Below are positions 27,281 to 36,982 of a DNA stretch of 64,000 nt, in pieces; the stretch's first letter is position 1; each line of letters opens with the position of its first letter. The DNA is from CBDCMJ01 sp965218875 (GTDB lineage: Bacteria; Chloroflexota; Dehalococcoidia; Lucifugimonadales; UBA3495): NCBI GenBank assembly GCA_965218875.1, contig OZ244707.1, forward strand, positions 248,001 to 312,000, given 5' to 3'. Below the pieces are notes generated by a model. It saw only the letters and a program-made list of their open reading frames with translations. It ran no database searches and was not told the origin of the DNA. Position numbers and translations under genes: made by a program.

Positions 27281-28291
27281 TCATCGCAAGACCCGCCGTC
27301 GCTGCCGGAAGGTGGCGTCGATCCACAGAACGGCTACAAATATGGCCGCGCGAATCAGCATCTGAGTGTAGAAATCGATCTCGGCGTGGGTGAGCCCGTT
27401 GAGCAGAAGTCTGAGGAGCAACACCCCCAACAGGGTCCCAATGATGGACCCCGCGCCGCCGAACAGGCTCGCGCCGCCTATGATCACCGCGGTGATCGCC
27501 TCGAACTCGAAGCCCAGGCCGGTGGACGATAGGGAGGCCTCGAACCGTCCGGTGAGCACCGCTCCGGCCATAGCTGAGCAGAAGCCCGAAATAAGGAAGG
27601 CCAGGATCCGGATGCGGTCGGCGGAAACCCCCGCGGCGTGGGCTGCCCGCTCGTTGCCGCCCACGGCAAAGAACCAGACACCCAGCTTGGTATGGGCGAG
27701 GACGTAATAAGCGATAAGCGCCACGCCGAGGAAGAAATAGAAGGAAACTGGGATCCGGCCTATCACTTCGCCGCTTCCGAACCACTCCAAAGCGTCGCTG
27801 AAGATCGGGACGCTGGAGAGTTGGCCGAAGAAATCAAATTGGAGGCGTTCCGTCAACCCCCGGAACGCGGCCAGGGTGCCCAGGGTGATGATGAAAGAAG
27901 GAATTCGCAGCCGGGTGGTCAACAGGCCGTTCACCAGTCCCAGGAGGACGCCGATGGCCAGGACGATGAAGATGGCGGCCGGCGCGGGCAGGCCACGATC
28001 GATCAGGCCCGCAGTGGTAACCGCCGCAACTCCCATGATGGAGCCCACGGATAGGTCGATGACGCCGCAAATAAGCCCGAAAGCGATCCCGATGGAGACC
28101 AGGCCCAGGGTAGTGATGGGGAGGGTCAGGTCTTGGAGATTGGTGGGACTGCGGAAGGACTCCGAGGTGGCGAGGAAAATCGCGAATAGGGCTCCCACGC
28201 CCAGGGTCAAACCCCGCTCGTAGTTGATGAAGGACAAGGGCACGGCCATCCGGCCCGCCAGCGGCTTCGCCGCCTCGGCAATACCTAACAC
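27281..28291 (-). CDS. RbsC-like ABC transporter permease, set A, first permease
   Basis: 336 residues from a GTG start at 28291. It is close to 6436-7461 and 13060-14076: GLVSIGIAFGLICGVIDLSVGS, GTLAAFRGLTERLQFDFFGQ, GGNERAAHAAGVSADRIRILAF, AVIIGGASLFGGAGSIIGT and VLWIDATFRQRRR at the end. It forms the channel with 26131-27186. The 247-base gap before it (28292-28538) shows no gene or clear promoter. Confidence 0.92.
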   Translation of the reverse strand: MLGIAEAAKPLAGRMAVPLSFINYERGLTLGVGALFAIFLATSESFRSPTNLQDLTLPITTLGLVSIGIAFGLICGVIDLSVGSIMGVAAVTTAGLIDRGLPAPAAIFIVLAIGVLLGLVNGLLTTRLRIPSFIITLGTLAAFRGLTERLQFDFFGQLSSVPIFSDALEWFGSGEVIGRIPVSFYFFLGVALIAYYVLAHTKLGVWFFAVGGNERAAHAAGVSADRIRILAFLISGFCSAMAGAVLTGRFEASLSSTGLGFEFEAITAVIIGGASLFGGAGSIIGTLLGVLLLRLLLNGLTHAEIDFYTQMLIRAAIFVAVLWIDATFRQRRRVLR

Positions 28292-28538
28292 GGCAATCCT
28301 ACCTACTTACGCCTGCAACCGGCCAAGTCTCAGGCCTCCTGGGCGGAACCGCCCTGACGGCGTGCTTCCAGCTTCCCCGCTTCTGTCTCCAGCCGGATGT
28401 TGTAGCTCCGCTGTGTCATCCGGCTGCCTGGCCCATTTCCGGCGTACACGGTCGTACCCGGTGCGGCGGTTGAGGGCAGTTGACGCGTGAGGCGGCCGGC
28501 GCTACCGGCCGGCCGTTCCTACCCTGGCAGTGCCCCTG

Positions 28539-29681
28539 CTAGACGGACGCCACCCGTAGCAGGCCGATGTTGTCCTTGGTGACCGCAATGGTGTTGAACA
28601 TATGCGCCAGCTCGAAGGCGTCGCCGTGAACGCCGCCTCGGAGCAGGGCCAGCGCGATATAGACGAAGTTGGCGGCCTGGGGGCCCAGACCCCGCCGGAT
28701 GGCCACCGTCATGTCCAGGCTTCCGTCATTGACCCCGTCCTGGCCGGCCTTGAGGCCGTCGCCTCCGGCGATGACCATGCCTTCCCGGCGCCCGGCTTCC
28801 GCCGCGGCGTCCTGAAAGCCCAGGGCCGCCTGGTCGTTCCCGCCGTACATGCCCTGAAAGTCGGGGAAGCGGGACAGCAGCCCCTGGCCCATGTCGTAGC
28901 CGCCATCCCGGGTCCAGCCGTGGCCGCTCTCGAAGGCAGCCACGCTCAGCCCGAACTGGGCCGCCCCGTCCTCGAACCCCTTGCGGCGGTCCAGTCCCGA
29001 CGGGGTGTTTTCATCCCCCACGGCGCCCACCACCGACGCGCCGGAGGGCAGCGAGTTGCTCATGTGTTCCGCCGCCAGCCAGCCCACCCGGTAGTAGTTG
29101 TAGCCCTCTTTATAGGTGGGCCGCCGTACCGAGTCGTCGGCCCAGTTGCACACGGGCGTGCCCGCCTCCCTGGCCCGGGTGATACCGGGAGACGACCCGG
29201 CCGGGTCCAGGGGAGCCAGGAGAATCAGGCTGTACCCGCCCGAGATGGCCATGTCGATGTGGTCCTGTTCCGCGGCCACGTCGGAGCCGGAGTCCACCGC
29301 GGTGTACTCCATGCCTCCGCCCACCGGGTCCTGGAGCTCTTGCTGGAAGGTCTCGCTGATATGCATCACGTCGGGACGGGTCAAGTCGTTGGCTATGAAT
29401 ATGGCCTTCTTGCCCGCCGTGGGCAGCCACCCGTTGTACATGTTGTTGGGCAGCTTTCTCCTGAACTCGGGCAGCCTCTTGATCAGACTGCCACCCTGGG
29501 CCAACGCCGTTCCCGCGCCGCTGGGGCCGTGATCGTAGGCCTGGTAGAGGAGCATGGCTGAAGACGCGGTCAAACCCAGCGCCACCGCGCCCTTCATGAA
29601 AGTCCGCCGGTCGATGATGTTGCGCTCCACCCGCTTGGTGAGCATCTGCAGGTTTAGGGCTCTCTTCTCTTTGTTGTTCAT
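28539..29681 (-). CDS. RbsB-like substrate-binding protein, Tat signal without lipobox cysteine, set A
   Basis: 380 residues from ATG 29681, chosen because the paralogues begin with the same MNNKEK/MNKKEK sequence; a longer frame upstream has no family similarity. Tat motif DRRTFMKG, hydrophobic run ending LLYQAYDHG with Tyr at the lipobox Cys position. The binding fold shows VDSGSDVAAEQDHIDMAISGG, LAPLDPAGSSPGITRAREAG, MYGGNDQAALGFQDAAAEAG and VIAGGDGLKAGQDGVNDGSLD. It is 40 bases after the lipoprotein gene 29722-31020. Confidence 0.9.
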   Translation of the reverse strand: MNNKEKRALNLQMLTKRVERNIIDRRTFMKGAVALGLTASSAMLLYQAYDHGPSGAGTALAQGGSLIKRLPEFRRKLPNNMYNGWLPTAGKKAIFIANDLTRPDVMHISETFQQELQDPVGGGMEYTAVDSGSDVAAEQDHIDMAISGGYSLILLAPLDPAGSSPGITRAREAGTPVCNWADDSVRRPTYKEGYNYYRVGWLAAEHMSNSLPSGASVVGAVGDENTPSGLDRRKGFEDGAAQFGLSVAAFESGHGWTRDGGYDMGQGLLSRFPDFQGMYGGNDQAALGFQDAAAEAGRREGMVIAGGDGLKAGQDGVNDGSLDMTVAIRRGLGPQAANFVYIALALLRGGVHGDAFELAHMFNTIAVTKDNIGLLRVASV

Positions 29682-29721
29682 GTCAAAACCCCCGCTCTCT
29701 CGCTGGTAGCCGCGCTGGACG

Positions 29722-31020
29722 CTAGAAGGGAGAATGCCACTGCTCGTCGAGGTTCTCCCTGGTGACCATGATGTTCTTGATAATGTGCATCGCTTGCATG
29801 GCGTCGGCGTGTATGTTACCCCGGAGCAGGGCCTCGACCAAGTCCACGGAGGCAATCTGCTCCGGCCCGTGCCCGCGCCGCGGCGAGACCGAGGCGTCAA
29901 GCCGGCCCTCCCGGATGGCGTCCTGACCCACCTTGGTGCTGGCCTGGCCCACGATAATCACCGAATCACGCCGGCCTGCGTCCACGGCCGCCTTGTGGAA
30001 GCCCAGGGCCGATTGGTCGTCCCCGCCCCAAATGGCGTCTATCTGGGGGAACCTGGCGAAGGCCGCCTGGCCCATGGCGTAGCCGCCCTCCTGGGTCCAG
30101 CCGTGGCCGTCCTCGAAGGCCAGCACTTCCAGGTCGTACTGCTTGACGTGCTCCAGGAAAGACGCCTTGGTGGCGACGCCCGGCAGGCTGACCAACTCGC
30201 CCACGGCCCCGAACACCTTCGAGCCGGGGGGAAGGGTGGCGCCCAGCCAGTTGACCCCCAGGGCCACGGTCTGGTAGTGGGCGTAGATCCACGCCGCGCT
30301 GGGGCGGGCGAGGGTGGCGTCCCACATGATGAAGACCACTTTGCCGCTCTCTCGGGCGCGCCTCACGTTGGCCGCCCCCGCCCCGGGGTCGGCGGAGGCC
30401 AGGAGAATCGCGTCGTAGCCGCGGGAGAGGGCCAGGTCCATGTGCTCCCCTTCCCTCGCGGCATCGAAGTTCGAGTCCAGCCCCTGGTAGGTCATGCCCA
30501 GCCTCTCGAACTCCTCGGCGAACACCACGTTGGCGGCTTGGTGCCAGGGGTGGGTCAAAATAAGGGAGATGAAAACGGTGTTCTTCCCTTCCAGGTCGGT
30601 CCAAGCGTTGGTATTGGGCTGGGGAAGGGCGTTGAGCTCGGGCAGCCGCCTGACCAGGTGGTCCAGGTCCCCCGGATCGAGCAACTCCATGACCTCGTCC
30701 GACGAGGCCTCGGTCCCCGCCGTGGCCGGCGGCGCTGTGGGGGCCGGCTCCCCGGTGTCGGGGGCCGGGGCTGGCGCCTCGGTGGCCGGGGTTTCTCCCG
30801 TGGTAACGGGAGCCGTGGTCGCGGGGGCCGCAGTGGGCACTGCGGTCGCTGCGGGCGCCCCATCCCCTCCGCCACACGCCTGGAATAACAGCAAGGCGGA
30901 AGTGGCCGAAAGGCCCAGCGCCATCGATGCTTTTATAAAGTCGCGACGGTCTATGGCCTTACGCTTAGCCTGCTTGGTCAAAAAGTCTAGGTACATCGCT
31001 TTGTCTTCTTTCTTGCTCAT
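29722..31020 (-). CDS. RbsB-like substrate-binding lipoprotein with Tat signal, set A
   Basis: 432 residues; ATG 31020 lies six bases after AGGAGG. Tat motif DRRDFIKA, then SATSALLLFQAC with lipobox Cys49, and a Pro/Ala/Thr/Glu linker of about 65 residues. The binding fold has GLDSNFDAAREGEHMDLALSRG, LASADPGAGAANVRRARESG, WGGDDQSALGFHKAAVDAG and a somewhat diverged IIVGQASTKVGQDAIREGRLD. It heads set A behind the promoter at 31095-31122. Part of a family of eight binding proteins here; ligands unknown. Confidence 0.9.
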   Translation of the reverse strand: MSKKEDKAMYLDFLTKQAKRKAIDRRDFIKASMALGLSATSALLLFQACGGGDGAPAATAVPTAAPATTAPVTTGETPATEAPAPAPDTGEPAPTAPPATAGTEASSDEVMELLDPGDLDHLVRRLPELNALPQPNTNAWTDLEGKNTVFISLILTHPWHQAANVVFAEEFERLGMTYQGLDSNFDAAREGEHMDLALSRGYDAILLASADPGAGAANVRRARESGKVVFIMWDATLARPSAAWIYAHYQTVALGVNWLGATLPPGSKVFGAVGELVSLPGVATKASFLEHVKQYDLEVLAFEDGHGWTQEGGYAMGQAAFARFPQIDAIWGGDDQSALGFHKAAVDAGRRDSVIIVGQASTKVGQDAIREGRLDASVSPRRGHGPEQIASVDLVEALLRGNIHADAMQAMHIIKNIMVTRENLDEQWHSPF

Positions 31021-31094
31021 GACGGGCCTCCTTCAGCGACTAAAGCCCACCGTTAAACCGGGCTGACCACTGACCTGGAACCAGAATGTAGAAT

Positions 31095-31122
31095 ATTGTA
31101 TTGATAAATAACAATATGTCAA
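31095..31122 (-). promoter_or_regulatory. Sigma-70-type promoter of importer set A
   Basis: Minus strand TTGACA (31117-31122), 16-base spacer, TACAAT (31095-31100). The sequence around the -10 (ACAATATTCTACATTCT) is an imperfect match to the 17-base palindrome at the set B and C promoters, keeping mainly the AT arms. It is AT-rich against a GC-rich background. Confidence 0.75.
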
Positions 31123-31578
31123 GGCCTTAATTTGGCCTATTTGTTACGGTATCGTTCGTATATTCTACGCAACTCGTAACACCTTGGTGTTATCCCGGTA
31201 TATACAGTTATCGCACATTTTCGGCGCCCTTGCGCCGCCGCCGGGTCTTGGCGTCAACCCCGGCGAAAGGCTTCACGTCACTGTCTTGACGCGGCCATGC
31301 CGCGGCCCCTGGGCTTGGTCACCGGGCCGGGGCCCCGCCGCCATTGACGCAGTTTGGATTGCTGATATTGGCCGGAATCGCAGGCAACATCCGGGGCGGC
31401 AACCGCATCATCTTGGCGGAACAGGCCTCCGGTGGCGTAATACCGGGGCTGGGTATATACTCTGGCCCAGGCGGCGCGGGAGCGGGACCTCCGGCGCCCC
31501 GCCGAGAAGGCCCGCGGTGGGTCACTTCCATAATTCCGGCCGTTCATAATCATAATAAGGAACGCCTGAAAGCACCTC
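31123..31578. other. Intergenic region between divergent units, no gene seen
   Basis: Separates importer set A from the plus-strand MFS gene. Apart from the first AT-rich 60 bases next to the set A promoter it is GC-rich with several GGCC-type inverted segments. I see no convincing promoter for the MFS gene and no RNA gene. Confidence 0.5.
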
Positions 31579-32841
31579 ATGGACGCCCCCTCAGTCGAGC
31601 AGGCACCCCCCCAAGAGGACTTCAATAGCCCGTACCGTTTCGTCATCGCCGGCCTGTTGGTGACGTCATATCTGGCCCTAGGCCTCAACTTCTACTCTCC
31701 CTCCCCGGTGTTGCCGCTGATCATGGAGGACTATGACATCAGCAACGCCGTGGGCAGCATGGTAGTGACCCTGGGCCTTCTGGCCTTCGCCTTCTTTGGA
31801 ATTCCGGGCGGCGTCATCGTCTCCCGGCTGGGCCTGCGCACTGCCGTCACCGCGGGCTCGGCCCTCATGGCGCTGATGGTGCTGACCATGGTGGTGCCCA
31901 ACGTCTGGGTCATGCTGGTCCTGCGCGGCGCGTATGGGTTGGGCATCGCGCTAATGTTCACCGCCAGCGGGCCGATGCTCATGAGGTGGTTTAGCCCCAA
32001 GGAAGTCGCCATCATGAACGGCGTCAACACCGGGGCGGTGGCGGTGGGAATCGCGGTGTCCCTGCTGGCCGCCGCACGCCTGTCCGACGTGGTGGGATGG
32101 GCGTGGGCCCTGAGCATCTTCAGCATACTGGGAATAGTCGCCGCCGCGGGATGGATGGTCTTCGGAGGCCGCGCCGGCGCGGCCAGCCCTGCCGTTCCCG
32201 TGATCAGCCGGCGGGTGCTGAGAGAGGTCCTTACCAACAAGACGGTCCTGTTGGTGGTGGCCGCCAACGCCGGGCTTATGATCCAGTACACCACCCTCAG
32301 CACCTGGCTCCCCACCTTCTACAACGAGGTGCGGGGCATGTCGCTGGAAGAGGCCGGGGAGATCCTATGGTTGGTGCCCTTCGTGGGCATCTTCTCGGTG
32401 TTGTTGGGGGGCTTCCTGCCAGGCCGGTTTGGCGCCAAGAGGATGTACTTCATAGTGCCCGGCGTGTTGATCCTGTTGGCCGGGCCCGGGTCCTATTTGC
32501 TGACAAACCTGGGCGCCATCTACCTGGCGGTCATCGCGCTGGGCTTTTTCTCCTGGCTATGCATTCCCAGCTTCCTGTCGCTGCCCATGGAGATGCGCGG
32601 CGCCACCCCCGAGAAGGTAGCCCTCATATGGGGATACCTCGTAACCGTGGAAGGCTTCACCACCTTCGCCATGCCCCTGGCCGTGGGGGCGCTGCGGGAC
32701 GTCACCGGCAGCCTGAACCCCGGCTTCGTCATCTGCACGGTCTTGGCCCTGGCGGTGCTGGCCGCGGGAGTCCTCATCCCCAAGGAGGACCTGGCGTCAG
32801 CGGAGGCCCCGCAACCCGAGGGCGCCCCCGTCTTAGATTGA
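31579..32841 (+). CDS. MFS transporter (CynX/NimT-like)
   Basis: 420 residues with about twelve hydrophobic helices. The first-half loop GGVIVSRLGLRTAVTAGS is the typical GxLaDrxGrr loop between helices 2 and 3, and RGAYGLGIALMFTASGPMLMRWF follows as in the cyanate/nitronate carrier group. The second half repeats the pattern with GGFLPGRFGAKRMYF. It moves a small solute across the cytoplasmic membrane; the substrate is not predictable. The ribosome site is poor (AGGA about 18 bases upstream), so the start may differ by a few codons. Downstream genes encode ring- or epoxide-acting enzymes, which hints at uptake of an organic acid. Confidence 0.85.
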   Translation: MDAPSVEQAPPQEDFNSPYRFVIAGLLVTSYLALGLNFYSPSPVLPLIMEDYDISNAVGSMVVTLGLLAFAFFGIPGGVIVSRLGLRTAVTAGSALMALMVLTMVVPNVWVMLVLRGAYGLGIALMFTASGPMLMRWFSPKEVAIMNGVNTGAVAVGIAVSLLAAARLSDVVGWAWALSIFSILGIVAAAGWMVFGGRAGAASPAVPVISRRVLREVLTNKTVLLVVAANAGLMIQYTTLSTWLPTFYNEVRGMSLEEAGEILWLVPFVGIFSVLLGGFLPGRFGAKRMYFIVPGVLILLAGPGSYLLTNLGAIYLAVIALGFFSWLCIPSFLSLPMEMRGATPEKVALIWGYLVTVEGFTTFAMPLAVGALRDVTGSLNPGFVICTVLALAVLAAGVLIPKEDLASAEAPQPEGAPVLD

Positions 32842-32954
32842 CATCGCCTCTGGGCCGGGGCCATCATAAGGGGCGCCCCGGCATCCGCCTAAGGACCTCA
32901 GCCGCCGGGAGCTTGCTTCTCCAAGCGCCGCCGCTTGGAGCCCAGGAGGATGTC

Positions 32955-33512
32955 GTGGCCAGGTTGCCTATTGCCACCAGGGAGAGCGTGCCCGAAGACC
33001 AGAGGAACACTTTCGATGACATGGTGCAGCAACTGGGTTCGGTGCCCCGGCACGGCCCCGGATCGGTGCTGATCCACGTGCCCCAAGCCCACCGTTGGGC
33101 CACCAGGCTCAACGAGTACTTGCGCATGGAGTCGTCGCTGCCCGACAAGGTCCTGGAGTTGGCCATGCTGGTCACCGCCCGGGAGAACGATTGCCAGCAC
33201 ATCTGGAACGCCCACGCCGGCGCGGCCCGGCAGGCCGGGGTCCCCGGCGGGTTGGTGGACGCCCTGCGGGACCGCCGGGAGCTTCCCACCCTATCGTCCG
33301 ACGAGGCGGCGGTGGTGAACTTGGGGCGGGAGTTTTTCCGGACTCACAAGGTTAGCCGGGGCGCTTTTCAGGCGGCCCTGGAGCAGTTCGGGGACCGCGG
33401 AGTGGTGGAGTTGGCCTTGACCATGGGGAACTACACCCTGCTGGCGCTGGCCATCAATACTTTCGACACCGACCTTCCCCCCGACCGGACAGAGCCTTTG
33501 CTGCCTATCTAG
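32955..33512 (+). CDS. Carboxymuconolactone decarboxylase-like protein
   Basis: 185 residues from GTG 32955, which is five bases after AGGAGG; no ATG fits. The all-helical CMD/AhpD fold is recognised by LPDKVLELAMLVTARENDCQHIWNAHAGAARQAGV, where the family has its E/C..H segment, and by VELALTMGNYTLLALAINTF near the end. The CxxC pair of peroxidase-type AhpD is absent (only one Cys), so a decarboxylase or other role is more likely than thiol peroxidase. It is 114 bases after the MFS gene and 44 before an epoxide hydrolase, probably one transcription unit. Confidence 0.8.
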   Translation: MARLPIATRESVPEDQRNTFDDMVQQLGSVPRHGPGSVLIHVPQAHRWATRLNEYLRMESSLPDKVLELAMLVTARENDCQHIWNAHAGAARQAGVPGGLVDALRDRRELPTLSSDEAAVVNLGREFFRTHKVSRGAFQAALEQFGDRGVVELALTMGNYTLLALAINTFDTDLPPDRTEPLLPI

Positions 33513-33555
33513 CCGGGGTTGGCCCCCACCAGACCGTGCATTCCCGCGGGAGGAT

Positions 33556-34716
33556 ATGAGTATGGACGCGAAACCCTTCAGAGTCGAGTTGCCCGAGGCC
33601 ACCCTCGCCGATTTGCGGGAGCGCCTGGACCGCACCCGCTGGCCCGACGAAATCCCCGGGTCCGACTGGGACTACGGCTCCAACCTCAGCTACGTCAAGG
33701 AGTTGGTCGACTATTGGCGGACCGAGTTCGACTGGCGGTCCCAAGAGGAGGCCATCAATCTCTTCTCCCACTTTCAGGCTGACGTGGACGGTCTGGGGAT
33801 CCACTTCATCCATCAGCGGGGCCAGGGGCCCAACCCCATGCCTCTGGTGATCACCCACGGCTGGCCCGGCACCTTCTTCGAGATGCACAAGATCATTCCC
33901 CTGTTGAGCGATCCGGGCAGCCACGGGGCGGACCCGGCGGACGCCTTTCATGTCGTGGCGCCCTCGATGCCCGGATACGGCTTCTCCGGCCATCCCGAGC
34001 AGCGCGGCCTGCACGTGCTGCGGGTGTCGGACCTATGGACCCGCCTGATGACCGAGGGCTTGGGGTACCCGCGCTTCGGCGCCCAGGGGGGAGACTGGGG
34101 CGCCGGGGTTACCGCCTATCTGGGCTATGCCTACCCGGACAACCTCATCGGCATTCACCTGACCTCGATGGTCAGGCCCACCCCGTACCTGGGGGAAGGC
34201 TCCCAGGAGCTGTCGCCGGCCGAGCAGGCTTTCTTGAAGCAACGAGAGCAGTGGCTCCAGGACGAGGGCGGCTACGGCCACATCCAGGGGACCAAGCCCC
34301 AGACCCTGTCGTACGGTCTCAACGACTCTCCCGCCGGCTTGGCCGCCTGGATCGTGGAGAAGTACCGCAGTTGGAGCGACTGCCAGGGGGACGTGGAGAC
34401 GCGGTTCACCAAGGACGAGCTGCTCACCACCATCACCATCTACTGGGCCACCCAGACCATCAACCCCTCCACCCGCCTGTACTACGAGTCCCTGCGGCAT
34501 CCCTGGGAGATGAAGCAGGGAGAGCGCATCCGGGTGCCTTCGGCCATGGCGATGTTTCCCCGGGAAATGAGCCGCCCGCCCCGGGAGTGGGGCGAGCGTT
34601 CTTACAACGTGCAGAGGTGGACGGAGATGGCCAGCGGCGGCCACTTTGCCGCCCTGGAGGAGCCGGAGAGGCTGGCCGAGGACATCAGGGCCTTCTTCCG
34701 CCCCCTGCGGGACTGA
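33556..34716 (+). CDS. Epoxide hydrolase (EHN-type alpha/beta hydrolase)
   Basis: 386 residues. Residues about 5-110 are the N-terminal EHN domain (FRVELPEATLADLRERLDRTRWPDE). The alpha/beta-hydrolase core has the oxyanion HGWPG (101-105), the nucleophile Asp180 in GGDWGA, and the catalytic His363 in SGGHFAALEEPE near the end. It opens epoxides to diols through an ester on the Asp. The ATG at 33556 follows GGAGG. Soluble; probably co-transcribed with the upstream CMD-like gene. It converges with the dienelactone hydrolase gene at 34756. Confidence 0.9.
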   Translation: MSMDAKPFRVELPEATLADLRERLDRTRWPDEIPGSDWDYGSNLSYVKELVDYWRTEFDWRSQEEAINLFSHFQADVDGLGIHFIHQRGQGPNPMPLVITHGWPGTFFEMHKIIPLLSDPGSHGADPADAFHVVAPSMPGYGFSGHPEQRGLHVLRVSDLWTRLMTEGLGYPRFGAQGGDWGAGVTAYLGYAYPDNLIGIHLTSMVRPTPYLGEGSQELSPAEQAFLKQREQWLQDEGGYGHIQGTKPQTLSYGLNDSPAGLAAWIVEKYRSWSDCQGDVETRFTKDELLTTITIYWATQTINPSTRLYYESLRHPWEMKQGERIRVPSAMAMFPREMSRPPREWGERSYNVQRWTEMASGGHFAALEEPERLAEDIRAFFRPLRD

Positions 34717-34755
34717 CCGGGGCCAACCCGCCAAGGGGCTGGCCGCTCCCGCCGC

Positions 34756-35496
34756 CTAACCGCTGAGGTGCTTCCCGTAGAACAGCAGCACCTGGTGCCA
34801 CATGTCCTGGGCCGGGGCCGCCCGGTAACTGGGCCGGTAGTCGGCGAAGAAGGCGTGGCCGGCCTCGGGGTACATGAGGAACTCGTAGGTCTTGCCGTGC
34901 TTGTCCAGCTCCTCCCGCAGACGGGCCGCGTGCTCCGGTGAGGGATTGGGGTCCTCCTCGCCGAAGGTGGCCATCAGGGGACAGTTGAGGTTGGCCACCA
35001 TGTCGATGGGAGACACCGGGCGCGTCTCGGTGTTCTCGTCCTGAATGATGAACCCGCCCGCGGAATCGACGGCCGCGTCGATGTTGGCGCTGTTGCAGGC
35101 GGTTATCAGGGTGTACCGGCCTCCGGAGCAAAATCCGATCATGCCCACCTTGCCGTTGGAGTTGCCCTGGCCCTTGAGATAGACCGCCGCGGCGTCCAGG
35201 TCGCCCCATGCCCGCGAGTCCGGGGTGGCAAACATCTTCTGGATCACGTCGTCCATGTTGTCCGGGTTGGGGGCTCCCTCCCGGGTATACAGGTCCGGCG
35301 CAATGGCCACGTAGCCCTGAGCGGCGAAGCGGCGGGCGATGTCCCTTATATGGTCCACCACGCCGAAGGCCTCGCAGGTGACTATCACCCCCGGGTAGCG
35401 GCCCGGGGCGGCGGGGCGGCTGAGGTAGGCGTTTATCGTATCGCCGCCGTGTCCCGCGTACTGGACGTTGTCCGATTGTATCTGTGCTTGTGCCAT
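34756..35496 (-). CDS. Dienelactone hydrolase family protein
   Basis: 246 residues, the usual DLH length. The Cys-His-Asp triad is in place: Cys123 in GFCSGG, Asp182 in GEEDPNPSPEH and His214 in EAGHAFF, with Glu42 (VTCEAFGV) matching the family's modulating Glu. DLH cleaves dienelactone to maleylacetate in chloroaromatic breakdown, but many family members act on other esters. It stands alone on the minus strand next to other ring-cleavage-type enzymes. Confidence 0.9.
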   Translation of the reverse strand: MAQAQIQSDNVQYAGHGGDTINAYLSRPAAPGRYPGVIVTCEAFGVVDHIRDIARRFAAQGYVAIAPDLYTREGAPNPDNMDDVIQKMFATPDSRAWGDLDAAAVYLKGQGNSNGKVGMIGFCSGGRYTLITACNSANIDAAVDSAGGFIIQDENTETRPVSPIDMVANLNCPLMATFGEEDPNPSPEHAARLREELDKHGKTYEFLMYPEAGHAFFADYRPSYRAAPAQDMWHQVLLFYGKHLSG

Positions 35497-35652
35497 AGCC
35501 TATCTCCCCCTGTCTTGATTGTTTATGTTAGCCCCCGGCCGGCGCCGCGGAGGCGGCACCGGGGCCTTGCCTATTTTCCCCCATGACCAGCCCGTAAGCA
35601 ACTTGGCGGCAACGGCCCGCCCCGGCAAGCCGGCTGACTCGGGCCGGGGATG

Positions 35653-36480
35653 CTATCTTCCTGCCGTGCCCCGCCAGGACACCAACCCTGGCGTCAGCGG
35701 CGAAGACCCCCGGATGACCAAGGAGCCGTTTCTTTCCTCCAGCAGTCCGGGCAGCATACTCTCCAGCGCCGCCATCTTGGCGCTGCCCGGCTCCAGGTAC
35801 AAACGGCCGGCCAACAACTCCAGTGCCTGCGCCTCATCGTCGAACCCGCGGATGGGCTGCGGCCGCAGCAGGTCGATTTCGGCGTCGATGCCAAGCTGGG
35901 CCAAGACCTGCCGGAACTCCGGCAGGCTGGGCAGGGGCAGACGCGCCTCGCCGTGAATCCGCTCCCACAGTGGATATATTTGCGACTGGGGAGCAGATTG
36001 GAAGAGCACCACCAGGACCCGGTCCCCGGCGTGGGCTTCCAGCTTCCGCAAGAAGGGCTCCACGTCGGCCACCACGTACAACACGTGGGCGCACAGGACC
36101 AGGTCGGCGGGCTCTACCTCCGCCTCTTCCCACCGGGCCTGGACCCAGGACACGTTAGAAATGGAGGACTCGGCTGCTTGTTGACGGAGCACCGCGCCCA
36201 TGCTGGGGGACGGCTCCACCGCCACCACCCGGCGGCAGCGGAGGGCCAGGGGCAGGGCCAGCCTCCCTCCGCCGGCGCCCACGTCCAGGAGGGTCTGGTG
36301 CGGCGCCGCCTGCTCCAGCAAACAGTCTACCAGAGCATCGCCGGCGCGTGCGGGGTCTGCCTTGAACTGCCCGGCGTAGGGCGTCCAACGGTCTTCCGGA
36401 GGAGACACTCCGCCCATTCTGGCCTCGGACTGGGCATGCTCCGCCTCCACCATTTGCTTCCAACGCTGGGTCGCCTGCAT
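35653..36480 (-). CDS. Class I SAM-dependent methyltransferase
   Basis: 275 residues. The SAM-binding motif I reads LLDVGAGGGRLALPLA at about residue 65-80, motif II has the acidic VVAVEPSPSM, and a later ADLVLCAHVLYVV matches motif IV/post-motifs of the Methyltransf_11/25 group. The acceptor is unknown. It is 156 bases upstream of the dienelactone hydrolase in the same direction. Confidence 0.85.
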   Translation of the reverse strand: MQATQRWKQMVEAEHAQSEARMGGVSPPEDRWTPYAGQFKADPARAGDALVDCLLEQAAPHQTLLDVGAGGGRLALPLALRCRRVVAVEPSPSMGAVLRQQAAESSISNVSWVQARWEEAEVEPADLVLCAHVLYVVADVEPFLRKLEAHAGDRVLVVLFQSAPQSQIYPLWERIHGEARLPLPSLPEFRQVLAQLGIDAEIDLLRPQPIRGFDDEAQALELLAGRLYLEPGSAKMAALESMLPGLLEERNGSLVIRGSSPLTPGLVSWRGTAGR

Positions 36481-36819
36481 AGCCTGCTCCTTGGGCTGAA
36501 CGCCCGCCTAATGAGACGCGAGACGCGCGCGTGTCACGGCGCCGCCGGTGTCCATTTTAACCGCTCCCGTATAACCGCCACCGTCCCCTTGGCCCTATTA
36601 TTTCCCGGACCGAGCCCGTCCCGGTTGGCAGAGCCGGCAGCCGGGCACGGGCCACCCTACGCCCGCTTCCATCATTACCATGAAAAAAGACGGAGGGCGG
36701 AGGCCCGGGCATGACTGGGAGGGGCTAGCAGCCGGGCACGGGCCACCCTACGCCCGATCCAGTCCTTCCGACAGGGGGCCCCACTCTGTCATTCCGCTGG
36801 AGCGCAGCGACGAGGAATC
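36481..36819. repeat. Intergenic stretch with direct repeats
   Basis: A 29-base segment (GCAGCCGGGCACGGGCCACC...) is repeated at 36637-36665 and 36728-36756. A GTCATTCCG...GAGGAATC repeat lies at 36788-36819. No gene is evident between the methyltransferase start and the IS110 remnant. Confidence 0.6.
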
Positions 36820-36854
36820 TTGTGTGATGGGGAAGCGCTAAAGTGTGGGGGTCA

Positions 36855-36918
36855 GGGTGCGGCAGGCCGAAGGAATCATGGTCCTAAAGACCGAAGTTTA
36901 GCGTGAGCCGCCGCACCC
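36855..36918. repeat. Inverted repeat at left side of IS110 remnant
   Basis: GGGTGCGGC (36855-36863) and GCCGCACCC (36910-36918) enclose 46 bases just upstream of the transposase reading frame. It may be part of the element's left end or its promoter region, since IS110 elements lack normal terminal inverted repeats and have structured ends. Confidence 0.5.
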
Positions 36919-36982
36919 ATGCTCATTAAAGCCCGAACAGTTGCCCGGGTCAACGAGTCCGAACCTGCAAGAAGGGGATGAC

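Noticed and set aside
28539..29900. Longer form of the set A binding protein starting at 29900
   Set aside because: The extra 73 codons are Arg/Ser/Thr-rich, overlap the upstream gene and place the Tat signal deep inside the protein.
32097..32954. In-frame N-terminal extension of the CMD-like gene overlapping the MFS gene
   Set aside because: That part is the shadow of the MFS gene in another frame; the GTG at 32955 with its AGGAGG gives a normal-length protein.
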